From NCBI GenBank assembly GCA_917880885.1, contig OU862913.1, forward strand, positions 28,095,286 to 28,159,285: DNA of 64,000 bases. The letters run 5' to 3'. A model generated the notes under the pieces. It was given only the letters and a program-made list of their open reading frames with translations. It had not been told where the DNA came from and ran no database searches. Shown here in pieces: positions 33,315-44,619 of this stretch; positions within the stretch are counted from its first letter, which is position 1; the number at the start of each line of letters is the position of its first letter. A program made the translations under genes and the position numbers. Origin of the DNA: Limnephilus marmoratus. Lineage: Eukaryota > Arthropoda > Insecta > Trichoptera > Limnephilidae.

Positions 33315-34579
33315 GTTTGAATTCACCCGGATGCCCTTCGGACTTAAAAATGCACCAAGTGAGCTGCAAAGACTGGCCGACGCCTTGTTCGGTCCAGAAT
33401 TTGACGACAATGCCTTCTGTTATTTAGACGACCTGATCTTGGTATCAGAGAACTTTGAATCACATCTTTGTTTATTGAACCGTGTCTACGAACGACTACG
33501 AGACGCAGGTCTAACCATTAATCTGAAAAAAATCGGAGTTCTGCAAAGCCGAGCTCAAATACCTCAGGTACATGATTGACTCGCTAGGTCTTCGTACAGA
33601 CCCCATAAAGATAGACAGTATAAAAAACTTCCCGGTACCCAAGAACGCAAAGCAAATCCGAGCCTTCATTGGATTATGTGGGTACTTCAGAAGATTCATA
33701 AAGGGTTTTTCGAGCATTGCCGCCCCTCTTACAAGACTCACTGGTTCGAAAAAAGGAATCAGCAACTTTGCTTGGTCTCCACAGGCCGAGACAGCCTTCA
33801 ACGCGTTGAAAAAAGCATTAACATCAGCTCCGGTTTTAAGTTGCCCGGATTTCACAAAACCCTTCGCGATACACTGCGACGCCAGCTCCGGTGGAATAGG
33901 CGGAGCTTTAATTCAGACCATTGATGGGCTAGAGCACCCGATTGCATATTATTCAAGGTATTTAAATACTCACGAACGCAACTACGGAATAACGGAGCGT
34001 GAACTATTAGCAGTATTGGATTCAGTAACGCACTTTAGACCTTACATTGAAGGAGCGCATTTCACAGTTGTTACTGATCATTCAAGTTTGAAGTGGTTAG
34101 GTTCGTTATCTAATCCTAGTAGCCATCTTGCACGATGGAGCTCACGGTTATCGCAATTTTCCTTTGATGTTGTTCACCGTAAGGGAACTCAACATATTGT
34201 ACCGGACGTCCTTTCGCGTATGGATATAGCCCTTATATCGGGATCTGACCTTGTTGATACCACTGATAAATGGTATTTAAATGCTTGGAAAGGTTGTCAG
34301 GAATTCCCACAACGATTTCAGAACTTCCAAATTCGCGATAACGAATTGTTTCGTCATACGAAAACTCAGTTAGCTCTCTGCGAGGATACAGCATGGAAGA
34401 AGGTAGTTCCTCAGGAACTCAGACAAAAGATTTTGTCAAGTGAACATGAATCCTCTCGAGCTTGCCATCCCGGAGTTTTTAAAACATACAAAAAATTGCA
34501 ATTACGTTATTACTGGCCGAACATGTATAAAGATGTCAAAGAATTTGTAAATCGTTGCCAAACTTGTAAAGCCCATTAG
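33315..34579 (+). pseudogene. Gypsy RT C-terminal half, RNase H and zinc-binding region
   Basis: After the hAT insertion RT resumes with FEFTRMPFGLKNAP and the catalytic YLDD (plus 33421 onward). An extra base in the A-run near 33523-33530 shifts the frame; the next frame runs from 33572 to 34579. It has the connection (FIGLCGYFRRFIKGF), RNase H (HCDASSGGIGGAL, TERELLAV, VVTDHSSLKWL) and an H-H-C-C zinc-binding motif (HESSRACHPG, RCQTC). A TAG at 34577-34579 stops the ORF just ahead of integrase, in the same frame; one nonsense change would explain it. Confidence 0.92.
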
Positions 34580-35464
34580 ATAAGCACGGCACCTCCTAAT
34601 GGAATATCCACTAACCCTAAACGTGTCACTAGACCTATGCAAATGCTGTCATTAGATTTAGTAGGTCCCTTACCTCGGAGTTACTCCGGCTTTACGATAA
34701 TATTAACATGCGTTGACGTTTTTTCTAAATTCACTTGGTTATTTCCGCTGCGCAACGGCTCCGCGAAAAGCATAGTTAAAAATTTGGAAGAGAACGTTTT
34801 CCTTGTTCACGAGGTGCCTCGTACGATAGTGTGCGATAACGGTCGCCAGTTCATCTCACGGGAGTTTAAAGAACTACTACAAAGTTACAATATACCACCT
34901 CCGTTTTACAACTCCCTGTATACCCCACAAAACAATGTAGTTGAAAGGTACAACCAGACATTAGGTACTGCTTTATCAATTCTGGTCGAATCAGACCACC
35001 GTAACTGGTCAAAATTTTTGCCGCAGGTTCAGTCCGCAATGAATAACACTGTCAATTGCGCGACAAACTTCACACCGTATTTTCTAATGCACGGCCGTGA
35101 GCAGATACTTGATGGGGATTTGCACCGTAACCCTATTCATGATGGGGATAACAACGCGCAAAAGGAAGCTTCGCCTTCCACTTACGCTCAAAGGTTACAA
35201 AGTTTGGCAGACATATATGAACAGGTGTCGGACGCTTTACTCAAAGCTTACCAGACAGGAGCGAATCGTTACAACTTACGCAGAAGAAACGTCACATATC
35301 AAGTTGGTGACGTCGTGTGGAGACGAAATTTTGTTCAGTCTAACGCGTTAAATTATTTTTCGCAAAAATTGTCCCCACGATTCGTGCAAAATATTATAAT
35401 AAAGAAAAAATCGGACTTAGTATATACCTTGGCAGATCTTAAAGGTAAGGTATCTAGCGACTAG
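34580..35464 (+). pseudogene. Gypsy integrase
   Basis: Same frame as the preceding RNase H. From M 34637 the core has Asp in SLDLVG (residue 7), Asp in VCDNGRQF (67) and Glu in VVERYNQT (103), a DD35E spacing, so the catalytic triad is intact. The C-terminal part has YQVGDVVWRRNF and LSPRFVQ, the SH3-like GPY/F-type region. The ORF ends with a TAG at 35462. Integrase joins the cDNA ends to target DNA, here making the 4-bp ATGG stagger. It is cut off from RT by the TAG upstream. Confidence 0.92.
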
Positions 35465-37366
35465 CGATGTAAAGGACATCGTCAAATTGGACAACATACC
35501 TATGTAGTCCCTCCTTTTCAGTACCTTAGAAAGTCTGGCCATCTTTCTCGGGGACTGTTGGATTTAAGGAATTTTATATTATTCTTTTTCTCTTATTTTT
35601 TTCAATGCACAGAACTTCATCCGGCCTGATCAACCGAGATGGAGATTCCATGCGTTCAGACAGTCATTAGTCCTGTCATAGGTTCATTTCTACGGAAATG
35701 GGTTATTTACTTCGCGGGGGGTGTTTTATAAGTTTGATGTTGGTAATGATGATGCTGGTTTGTTTTGTCTTACAATAACATCCGCAACTCTGGTGCTAAT
35801 GCTCGAATTTAAAACTTTATATCTGCGAGTGTATGTATAAATTGTCGATAGTATTAAAGATAAAACAGACTCAAATTCGGATGTCGGCTTAACACATGAA
35901 TTTGTTTAGGTTTTGTTAGTTGTAAGTTTTGTATCCTGAGATACACGGACTTGTCCGCTCGCTATCTCCGTGTGTTTCAGGCATACTTTCTTTTTGTTAG
36001 TTGTAAATTTTGTATCCTGAGATACACGGACTTGTCCGCTCTCTATCTCCGTGTGTTTCAGGCATACTTTCTTTCTGTTAGTTGTAAGTTTTGTATCATG
36101 GGATGCACGGACATATCCGCTCTCTACCTCCGTGTATTTCATGTATATCATTTTTAACTATGTGCATAGATGTTATATGCCGTTTTTTTATGTTTGTACT
36201 TACTTGGAAAATACAGAGATACCAGTGTAGTAACTCTTTGTTTTCAAAGTGGCTTCGAAATAAAGAATTTAGTTATTCACCTGGAGTGCATTGACACTAT
36301 TAGACTTGGTTTCATCATTAAGGTTACATAACTTATACTATTATTTTTGTCCTAAGAGACTTATAACATTGATATTATGTACGATATGGTTGAACAACGG
36401 TTTATAGGGAAAGCCATAAAATATTGTTCTGTAATTACTGAAACGTCTTCTACACAGATGAACGTATATTAAATGACTGCACTAAAATATAGCTGCACAT
36501 CTATTAACAAATCACACCTTCTAAAACAGTTGGTTGTTTTTTATTTGGCACCATCCAATGCGTTGGTTGTATACTATTTAAAATTATTTGGCACCATCCG
36601 ATGCGTTGGTTGTATACTATTAAAAAAATATTTGGCACCATCCGATGCGGTGGTTGTACACTATTAAAATTACCTTTACAATGTATAATTGTTGTTGGTT
36701 AAATATTATTCACCCAAGGACCGAGTTAGTTAGAGTAGATAGAATTTATTCAAAGTGTGTTTTTATCTCCAACGGAGAAGTAGACTCAGTGAAAAGTGAG
36801 GGTTGGCTTGCCTCCCTAATAATAAAGAAAAAGTGATGCCTGATTGGCCTAATCACCCTATTTATGGGTCAGTGAAGCTTTAACGCTAAGTTGTATAGAT
36901 GTGTTGAGAAGGAGATTATATATATTTTTTTATACCTATAAGTTTTCATACAATTTATGTTCAAATATGTTTTCTGCTATAGATGTAACGCTAACGGCAG
37001 TCTTCGACATTCGTCAATTTCTCATCACCCGGTATTCCAATACTGTGGGTGCTTGCAGACTCTGTTCACGTAACATCTGCTCAAATTTGTAATTAAGCTA
37101 CTTTTATCTTAAATTATCTTTAAGTTCGAGAATGGCTGCATCGCAGGCTCAACCATCCGGCTACACGCTCGATGGGTGCGATTGGAGCTGCGGCACACCC
37201 ATTCTTTGTAAGTTTTGTTATCCGTTAGTAAATAAGTTTTGTTTTCCAAATTATGATGCTCATTTATAATAGTTGAATGTTTGTTTTTGTTACTCCTCGG
37301 GACCAGTCTAGCCAGTATAGCTTTATATGGGTGTTTTTCAATATTGTTTGAGGGCAAACATTTTCG
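35465..37366 (+). other. Gypsy 3' noncoding region, no env
   Basis: 1.9 kb without an env-like ORF. An 81-bp unit is repeated three times from 35915 (gttagttgtaa-ttttgtatc; each with acacgga...tccgtgt), and a unit of about 44 bp (tatttggcaccatccgatgc) three times at 36541-36668. Confidence 0.75.
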
Positions 37367-37379
37367 AGGGAAGGGGGGT
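37367..37379 (+). promoter_or_regulatory. Gypsy polypurine tract
   Basis: agggaaggggggt, two bases before the TG of the 3' LTR. Confidence 0.85.
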
Positions 37380-37381
37380 AT

Positions 37382-38608
37382 TGTTATGAAGCAATTCTTA
37401 AAAATTTATTATTCCGTCAAGTACTTAAAAAAAAATGATAATGTTGGCGACACTCTCAGGATTTTGTTGTCTATAGAGGCGCGAGAGGGCATTGTTCCGG
37501 TTCCGGACACTTTGATTTTGAAGCGGGGAGAGCGGCTCGCTTTGGAAATCGACGGGTCACAGATTGGGAGTAAAATGTGCTAATTGTACGGGAAAGAGTA
37601 AAAGAAAGTATACGCGGGCGACAATTGATTTTTGGTGAAATTTTATTAATGGTTTTCAAAGTAAAACCCTCAAAAACGCGAGTGAGATCGTGATGAATCG
37701 TGTCGAGTATAATTCTGCGGCATGTTATTGTGGCCGGGCTCAAAAATTGTAATCGGGAGTGAGCAGAGCCATCCTGTCGGTATATAGTAGTTTACGCTGA
37801 TAATAATCATTTTCCCGCCGCCGACAATCCCGCGGAGCTCGCCATTTTTAAGAACTCGCGCCGTAAGGGAGCAAGAGTGTCGCCACCATTTGGGATAGGA
37901 CCGGTAGTCAGGAGAGGTTCATGGGTCCCCACCATCGGTGATCGTTCGGCTCCAGAGCCGAGGCCAGGAGAGGAAGCAGGAGGATCGGCATCCCGCGGAG
38001 GATCATGGGATTCCGCCTGTCGTAGTCGAGCGGATCCCGAGCGGAGTTTAACCGATTGATGGAGAGAGTCTGGGCCTCCCCTTCGGTATGAACTAACACC
38101 AGGCGTCTCCGGGAGAGGCCACAAGGGTCTCCTACTCGCAGCTGCAGTCCGGGGGGGTAAAAAGGTAGATAAGTTAGAATTAGATTGATTCGAGGTCCCG
38201 GGTGAGTCCTTTTATGTATCATTTATTACCAGTATTCCTTTATACAATATACCATACTTATGTTCTCATTTAAAAGTGGGTTTTAATGGCAATAGCCCAA
38301 CACCCCACTCCTTTCCAGGGATGTTACATTAAGAATGCCCACGCCGTGAAGGGTGAGTCTCGTGCTTGCTGCAAATTGACATTCCTTGACTGTATAGTCG
38401 AGGATTGGCGTCCAAAGGTTCCATTAGAACCAAAGTTGATTTGTGGTGAGCGGAGGAGAGATGTGATTGGCTGGCATCTGCTACTTACAGCCTCCCACGC
38501 AAACTGCTATCTACATAGTGGATAGCACTTCATTTATTCAACCTAATTATCTTGCTATTCCACGTAGTAATTAGCTACTTTACAAAGTACTAAAAGTGAG
38601 ATTTAACA
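37382..38608 (+). repeat. 3' LTR of the Gypsy element (long form)
   Basis: 1227 bp, TG...CA. The first 335 bp and last 198 bp match the 5' LTR. The extra 37717-38410 is GC-rich. tggcgacactct at 37445 has an inverse copy at 37874-37885, and cttaaaaat near 37394 has one near 37840, so part of the LTR can fold back. Confidence 0.88.
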
Positions 38609-38612
38609 ATGG

Positions 38613-40060
38613 GCTCTACGATATCTTCATCGTCGTCCTCGGCCATAGGCACACCGTTGAGGCATTTCCTTTGGCAGTGGAGGCACGCTGCAGAACAGGT
38701 CATCATTGCTTTTCGGTATCCACATTTGCCAATTGCACAATCCTCGGTGCAGCGGTCAAATATTATTTTTAGAAGGACCTCCGGTGCAGGTGGATCTTCT
38801 GTTACAATTGGCACCAAGATGTTTCCACCCCCATTCTTCAGTGGGCAGTTCAATCCCGAGACACTGCTGCACTTGGTGGTAGGTGCGCCGGGAATACTAT
38901 TTAGCTGCGCTCTCTGTCGGAGAGAGGAAGCCGATGTCAGGCATCATATTTGCCACCGACATCGTCAAGGACTGGAAGCGGTACTGGTTAAGGAAGGTCT
39001 GTCTTTTTGGCGCCGGATACCATTTCAGGAAGCATATATTCCTAGCCTCTGCAATCTCGTCGTGAGTAGAGGAGGGGTTGCAAAATATCATTGCCGCTTG
39101 CGTGATGATTTCTGACTCCAAGTACAGTTTTGAGAATCCTACCTTGTGTCTCCAGAAAATTGCATATATCGTGTCGTAGCCAGTAAATGAATGTAAGACA
39201 GGATGTGTTCAAATCCACGGTGTTGCATCTCTTGGGTGGATTGTGCCATTGTTTTTCCTCGTCCGGGTGTCAGCAGTAGTATATCTTGGGTGATAGGAGT
39301 AGAAGCAATCAAAAAAACAGTGAGGTCCACATCGACCACATCCTCACCAACGACAGCCATAGAATTGTGAGAAGATTGTTCCACAGCATTCTTCACGATA
39401 AGGACGTCAGCATCATCGGTGGCCTGAAGAGTCAGTATCCATTCTCCCGAAGCTTTGTCTGTAGTAAGGAGATGAAGTTACTTTTGCTGTAAGGATTTGA
39501 TAAAAAAGCTTTTTGTTTAACAGGTATCGATGGGTTCCACGTCAAATTAATGTCAACTGATCTTCTCAGTCTGTATCGTCGCATCTGTTTTTGTGATTTC
39601 GTACTGTTGACTGGGTTTGCGTACCCATCAAATACCACAGTGAGAGTCATTCCAGGATATTGCTAGTTGACGTGGGTGATATAACCGTCACAAATTGTGG
39701 CAACGGAGCAATCTTTTTACCAAATCACTCTGTGTAGTAGAAATTCTTCGTTCACTACTATGTTCATCTGAGATTGTAGAACAGATTTTTTGGTAAGCTT
39801 GAACAAATTATACAGGATAAATTTAGTTGTCCTTCGCATCCCCCTTTCACTGAACAGTGCCAAGGGAAATGGGGCCAACTCATACTCAAAGAATTTAATT
39901 AAATCTTCATCTTAATAATTTGGTACGATTGGAGTTTACTTCACAATGCCAATGCCTATCTTCTCCTCATCCGGATTGCTCCCAAATATGCTGAGTCAGC
40001 TATGGATGAATCCTACTCCTCAGACGATTATGCTTACAGAGTTGTCACAACGCGTATAGA
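38613..40060 (-). pseudogene. PIN-like nuclease/Cys-rich protein gene, main part (split by Gypsy)
   Basis: On the minus strand, in several broken frames from about 40000 downwards: FEYELAPFPLALFSERGM, then LHRVIW, TLTVVFDGYANPVNSTKSQ, VVGEDVVDVDLTVFLI, STHDEIAEARNICFL and a Cys-rich end (CTEDCAIGKCGYRK, TCSAACLHCQRKCLNG). I recognise the order FEYELAP / VVFDGY / VVGEDTDLLVLL / STHEEI / LLKxIxCxCxxxC as a large uncharacterised animal protein family. VGED-D looks like a PIN/FEN-type acidic motif and the end like a CXC-type zinc domain; both labels are inference. The reading phase continues into 18588. The start is not identified; at least three frame breaks make it non-functional even without the Gypsy. 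It may be a multicopy or TE-borne gene. Confidence 0.65.
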
Positions 40061-40089
40061 TTTCCAACACGGCTTTAGATTTGACCTCA

Positions 40090-40345
40090 CACCAACTCCT
40101 CCGTGTGGTTTAACACAGCACGGACGGTTTTAATGTAAAAAAACACATGGTAATCCTTTCGATGGACGTGTGCAAAGCTTTTGACAGAGTGTGGCATTTG
40201 GGTCTTGATGATAAAATGTTCCTTCTGGGCTTTCCAATATCATTTATCAAAAACATCCATAGCTATCTTACGGATCGCACCTTTAGGGTAAAACTAGACG
40301 AAAATTTTTCCACAGAACATCTACTAAGAGTTAGAGTCATTAAAC
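40090..40345 (+). pseudogene. LINE RT fragment (motif A region)
   Basis: From about 40147 the plus strand reads VILSMDVCKAFDRVWHLGL, LGFPISFIKNIHSYLTDRTF and VKLDENFS. This covers RT motif A and the helix after it; the GVPQG block is replaced by unrelated sequence. A truncated insertion. Confidence 0.65.
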
Positions 40346-41044
40346 TAATTGTTTTAGGAACTCTAGGAATGTAAACAAAATCCGAGTCCAAGCCAAAGTC
40401 TCACAATCTGTTACAAACAAAAGTGGTTTGTCAGTAATACGATAAAAACAGTTTTTTTTTTAAATGACAACATTTTTCGAAAAAACTTAAAATTTCTGTA
40501 AATGTTGACCAGATGGAGATTTTAAATGAAATTTAGTTCTATACAGGTTCTTTCAAATTAATTTCTTTCTCTGGTGAATATTTAGGCGATATGAGGGAAT
40601 GATTGATTAAAAATGTGAGGTAAAATGTTTTTTTTCATAAATATCTACATTTGTGGAGCGTGCAACTAAAAACCGGCTGGGAATTCGAAAATTACGTATA
40701 GACTAATAGTTGTAGACAATTTAATGAGCTTTTATTTTTCTAAAACACTGTGTTTTCTTTTGCGGTACCGTCGCCATACACATCGTTAATCCGTTTCTGC
40801 AGCACTGGTGCCACGGTGAAACTCGTACTCGTAAATAACGCGATATTTCAAGTATTCCATTTTGTAAACTAAGTGCCGCAAAGAAAAAAAAACAATTATG
40901 GAAAAAACAAATGAATTATGATTTTCGAAACACAAATACATGAGTAAATAGCTGTATAAATTTGAATTTGGAATTCCTAACCAAAGAGAAGATATTTGAG
41001 ATCAAAGTTGCCAGTACGGCAAAACGCCAATTTCATATGTAAGG
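40346..41044. other. AT-rich spacer with one repeat
   Basis: Only the inverted repeat partner at 40560-40790 is recognised. No gene. Confidence 0.4.
40560..40790. repeat. Inverse copy of 10385-10640
   Basis: Matches the inverse complement of the left copy over atatctacatttgtg, gaattcgaaaattac and aatgagcttttattt. Confidence 0.65.
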
Positions 41045-41340
41045 ACCTAATATTAATAATCAACAAAATAATTACAAAAACTACATAATTTTAATAGTTT
41101 CATCATCACGAGTTTGAGCATTTTTGAATTTTAATATCTACATTAAAAAATGCAAATCAAGGTAAATTTTGAATGGAATAAAATCGATATTGAGTTATTA
41201 TATTAAAATGCTGGTATGGAGAACAATTAATCTTTCGCATCGGAACCGACCTGTACAGTTGCAAGGGTACGATCGCAAGACCATCGTTAGACGAAATTTG
41301 TTTTCTCGGCCGGCTCTTAATAATGAAATTATTTTTTAGG
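41045..41340 (+). repeat. Family G repeat, copy 1
   Basis: Aligns by eye with 45845-46100: shared aataaaatcgatattgagtt, gcatttttg, gtatgga(g/c)aa-aattaatcttt and cgaaat-tg--tt-tcggcc. Diverged, about 80 percent alike in readable blocks. A tRNA-like stretch follows this copy only. Confidence 0.6.
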
Positions 41341-41344
41341 GAAA

Positions 41345-41440
41345 TTATAATTATTAAACCAGACCGGCCAGTGGTTGAGTGGGCATCGCGTTTGGGTCCC
41401 ACCCGAGCGTTGTGTGTTCGATTCCTTGGCTGGCTAAATC
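41345..41440 (+). other. tRNA-like sequence (probable SINE head)
   Basis: ggccagtggttgagtggg is followed by a box B-like gttcgattcc near 41418-41428, with gaccggcc and ggctggct as possible acceptor halves. The middle does not fold into a normal anticodon arm, so a SINE head is likelier than a tRNA gene. Confidence 0.35.
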
Positions 41441-41529
41441 CTCCATCACAACACAAGCATTATTTTCGGTTTTCTGTGGTGGTAGTAGGAGATTTTCAAA
41501 CATTGTTGGGTTATTCGTAACCCGGGAAT

Positions 41530-41999
41530 ATTTGTCATTTTCATAAAATAATAATAAAATAAATTAAAGAAATATAAATAGAGTTAAAATGCCGAATACG
41601 AGAAAATCAGAATCACAGAAATGGCTATAACCTAGTTAAGGTTTAGAGGAATGAACATATATGAGGAAATGCCAGAAAGTTTGAAGAGTTATGTAATAAT
41701 GGATGTATTTAAAAAGCGAATTGCATACTCTGAAAACATATAATCTTATAAAATGAAGTGTTGTTACCTTGTGCATATTAGTTTATATACAAATGTAGTT
41801 CGCGTATTGTGCAATTTAATTCAGGTTGGAGTAGCTTATGAGAATTCGTTTTCTAGAAGTGTGGAATTATACTGGTTCACTTAACTGAGAGGCCTCTCTT
41901 TAGCATTAGCAGTTTGAATGAAGTAGATAAAGTAAACATATTCATATTAAGTGTACATTTTTGATACATGAGATTGGATCGCTTTGTCAACTAGTCCTT
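41530..41999. other. AT-rich spacer, nothing recognised
   Basis: No ORF, repeat partner or RNA gene seen. Confidence 0.4.
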
Positions 42000-42138
42000 A
42001 TATTTACCAACTCAACTTTGGAATGATTTACCTGCATCTGTGTTTTCCCCCTCCTACAATGTAGATATATTCAAGGCCTTGGTCAACTCATTTCTTTCCT
42101 CAAAAAGATCTCCCACACAGTATCTCCAAATAACTTAT
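42000..42138 (+). pseudogene. CR1-like LINE C-terminal scrap
   Basis: Reads, with a frameshift, WNDLPAS, SYNVDIFKALVNSFLSSK and TQY; it corresponds to the tail at 31340-31555, in a more diverged form and without the 3' UTR stem-loop. Confidence 0.6.
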
Positions 42139-42183
42139 TAGTGCCACAGAACTCAAAGGTTGCGCACCGCTTCTTCTTTCCAG

Positions 42184-42222
42184 TATTTAAGCGCTGGCGG
42201 ATCCTTGAATTGGTTATTCAGT
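42184..42222 (+). promoter_or_regulatory. Core promoter with TATA-like box and arthropod initiator
   Basis: TATTTAAG at 42184-42191 lies about 30 bp ahead of ATTCAGTA, in which TCAGT (42218-42222) is the arthropod Inr consensus. With A 42220 as +1, the box spans -36 to -29, slightly upstream of the usual place. A 46-base leader leads to the ATG at 42266. Confidence 0.55.
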
Positions 42223-42265
42223 AAAGTCAACTTATAGACGAGTGTCAAAAAACAATTTTGCTGAA

Positions 42266-42335
42266 ATGTTGCATTATAAGCTATTATTTTTAGTTTGTGC
42301 GTTGCTCTATTGCGCGGGAGATCAATTTCAAGATG
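42266..42335 (+). CDS. First coding exon of a probable secreted host protein
   Basis: ATG at 42266 opens MLHYKLLFLVCALLYCAG followed by DQFQD. This is a textbook signal peptide: short basic n-region, hydrophobic core of about 12 residues, small residues at the end (cleavage likely after CAG). The exon ends at 42335 with gatG before GTGAGT, a consensus 5' splice site, giving a phase-1 intron. A promoter of arthropod type lies right upstream. I could not find the next exon, so the mature protein is unknown; many small secreted insect proteins have such a first exon. This is the only credible host gene start in the window. Confidence 0.55.
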
Positions 42336-43125
42336 GTGAGTACTGACTTATGCATTATCAAATTGTGCCTTTAATCGATTTATTATATTGCTACTGTCAG
42401 AAGGTACTGCAATATATTTTGGATAAATAAGAATGTTTTATTTAAATGCAGAAGACTCTCTTTGTGACTTTGATTCATAGTTTGGATGAAATATGTTGTA
42501 AAAACTACTTTCAAAATTAAAGTCCTTTAATTATTCGCCTCAAACGTCATACGTATGTATGTCTGGTAATGTTACATTGTCGTGTAACTAACCTAAATTA
42601 TATAGGTCACGAAGGTTAAGAAAATGCATTTAAAAAAAATGATATTCATAATAAATAAATTATATAATTTGAAATTTTAAGCATATACAAGTGCAACATT
42701 TAACTAATATTTTGAGTTGAAAAAAACGAAATTAAAGACCTTACGGTGAACAAGATAACTCATGATAGCTTTATCTGAAATTAAAAAAAAATTATATATC
42801 TGTCAGTAGATTACTTTAGATAGTGCTTGAAAGAAGAATTAAAAAATATGTTTTGGTACTACTTTCAGCACGTTTTGTAAAATTGGTAAAAGTTAAAGTT
42901 CCAATATTTGGTTAATCTTTCGTTCGAGCATGAGCTATACTAACAGAAAAGTAATTGTTTTTCAATTTTAAAAGAAGCTATCGTTAGTTTTTCTGTTCAC
43001 CGCTTTTTATAAGGGTCTCCGGAAACCGGGTGAATTTTTTTCAAATATTTGGATTAATAGGTATTTAAAAAAAATTGTTACATAAATTAAATAAAAAAGT
43101 TGCTTTGTTTAAAATCACGATATTT
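42336..43125 (+). other. Presumed first intron of the secreted-protein gene
   Basis: AT-rich DNA without a frame that continues the exon in phase 1. The acceptor-like ctactttcag ending near 42870 is followed by only a few open codons, so it is not accepted. Confidence 0.35.
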
Positions 43126-44619
43126 ATTTAGTTTATTACGACCGACCGGTTTCGATTTACACAAGCATCGACAATAAGAACATTCCAAAAGTTTTATACA
43201 TTTTTCCGATTGATTTTCGAGTTTTTGTTTTAATTTCCTAATTTTCCCTGAAGAATTTTTTTTCCGGGATCATAAATTTTCCAACATAAAAAAATTCCAA
43301 AAGTTCACAAAATAAAGCAAAAAGACAGATGTTTTAAAAAACTATATCCTGGCACATTTTCTCACCAATTTTCCAATCAATTTTTTTTCCGTTTTATCAT
43401 TTTTCCCGAATTTTTTGTTCAGAAAAATAAAAATTACCCAAAATGGAAAATTTCCAAACTTCACATAATAAAGAAAAAATTCTCTAAGAATTTTTGGTTT
43501 TTCCCAGAAGAAATTAATTCCTAATAAAATTATATTATTAAGTTTCCAATCTTCAAAATACAAAATCAATAAGGGAAATGTACCATCAAAACGTTTTCCA
43601 AATACAAATATTGAAAAAACAAAATCTTTCGAAACAGTTACGACGTTCATGTCCAACAAAGTACTGCGAAATATATATGGAAAAATAATAAATAAAAAAC
43701 TTCGAATAAACGAATTTTCATATTACTTTAAAATATTTAACCCTTCGCTCCCCGACGAGACAAACTTTTACTCGTCTATAAAACTCCATATTGTATCTTC
43801 TATATCTAAAACATTTTTTACGTATTATTCCTGTCAGTTTATTATTGGATACTATTTTATAGGTCGGAAATTTTTTGAGGCTTAGTTACGAAAACGGAAA
43901 CCAGGAGAAATTGCTTTACGTTGAGTCGTCACGTGGTGAATCGAGTTATTTTTTATTGAACGAGGATTTTCTTTTCATATTGTAAACCAATAATTTCATT
44001 ATCTATCAACATTGTTAACTTTAAAGTACTAGACATAGACATTCGCCAACTGTAATTAAAATAGCTCTCATTCATATTCGAAAAAATGGTTTGATAAATT
44101 CTACACAATTTATACGCGTCACTCATGTATGGAAAATGCGTAATCCCTAAAATAAAAACCACCTTTTTACAGAGACAATACTCATACATCGCAACTAAAA
44201 TATTTAACGCACTAAATAAAGACATCGAAAGATCTAGTACAATTACTCACTTTGCATTCGGTGTCCAAAATTGAATATCCGAAAAGGGGCGAAATGTCCT
44301 TAAAGAATCTTCAAAAACGTGTACATAACATTTTAATAGCTGAAATATTTAGCTTTAGTATTTCAATGGAATTTCAGGGCACGTGCAACCTTGTATTTTA
44401 TATAGGACGCTTGAAGGTTACATTATATAAACATCAGATTGTTGGAAATTTTCCGATACAAATAAGATGAGGAAAATGTAATATAATATTGACGTCAGAA
44501 CGGTCAAAAGGATGCCAATTAATATATGCACATAATTAACAAGCGTGTTTACTTCTCAGAACTGACTGCATAATGCGCTACAATGTCAAATAAACAAACA
44601 GCCTAGTCATTATCCTACA
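43126..44619. other. AT-rich spacer, nothing secure
   Basis: Contains accgaccggtttcgattta near 43140, a phrase resembling that near 30297 and typical of insect repeats. Short AT-driven frames (for example 43649-43885, plus) have no recognisable features. Confidence 0.4.

Larger units (their letters stand above)
18593..38608 (+). mobile_element. Gypsy-type LTR retrotransposon, dead and multiply invaded, TSD ATGG
   Basis: Both LTRs start TGTTATGAAGC and end GATTTAACA. ATGG flanks the element at 18589-18592 and 38609-38612. Gag, protease, RT, RNase H, zinc-binding region and integrase follow in Gypsy (Metaviridae) order. No env-like ORF lies between integrase and the 3' LTR. About 11 kb of the 20 kb is younger insertions: a LINE between protease and RT and a 9.7-kb hAT-type element inside RT. 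Frameshifts and nonsense codons occur in gag, RT and before integrase, so it cannot encode its own mobility. Confidence 0.93.

Noticed and set aside
35465..37366. env gene of the Gypsy element
   Set aside because: No ORF longer than about 100 codons, no signal peptide or transmembrane pair; the region is repeats and noncoding DNA.
37807..38222. GC-rich ORFs in the 3' LTR
   Set aside because: Overlapping frames on both strands inside an LTR; no family resemblance.
42863..42890. Second exon after ctactttcag
   Set aside because: Only a few codons are open before a stop and no usable donor follows in phase.
43649..43885. 78-codon ORF as a host gene
   Set aside because: Composition-driven (AT-rich) frame, no start context, motif or splice signals.
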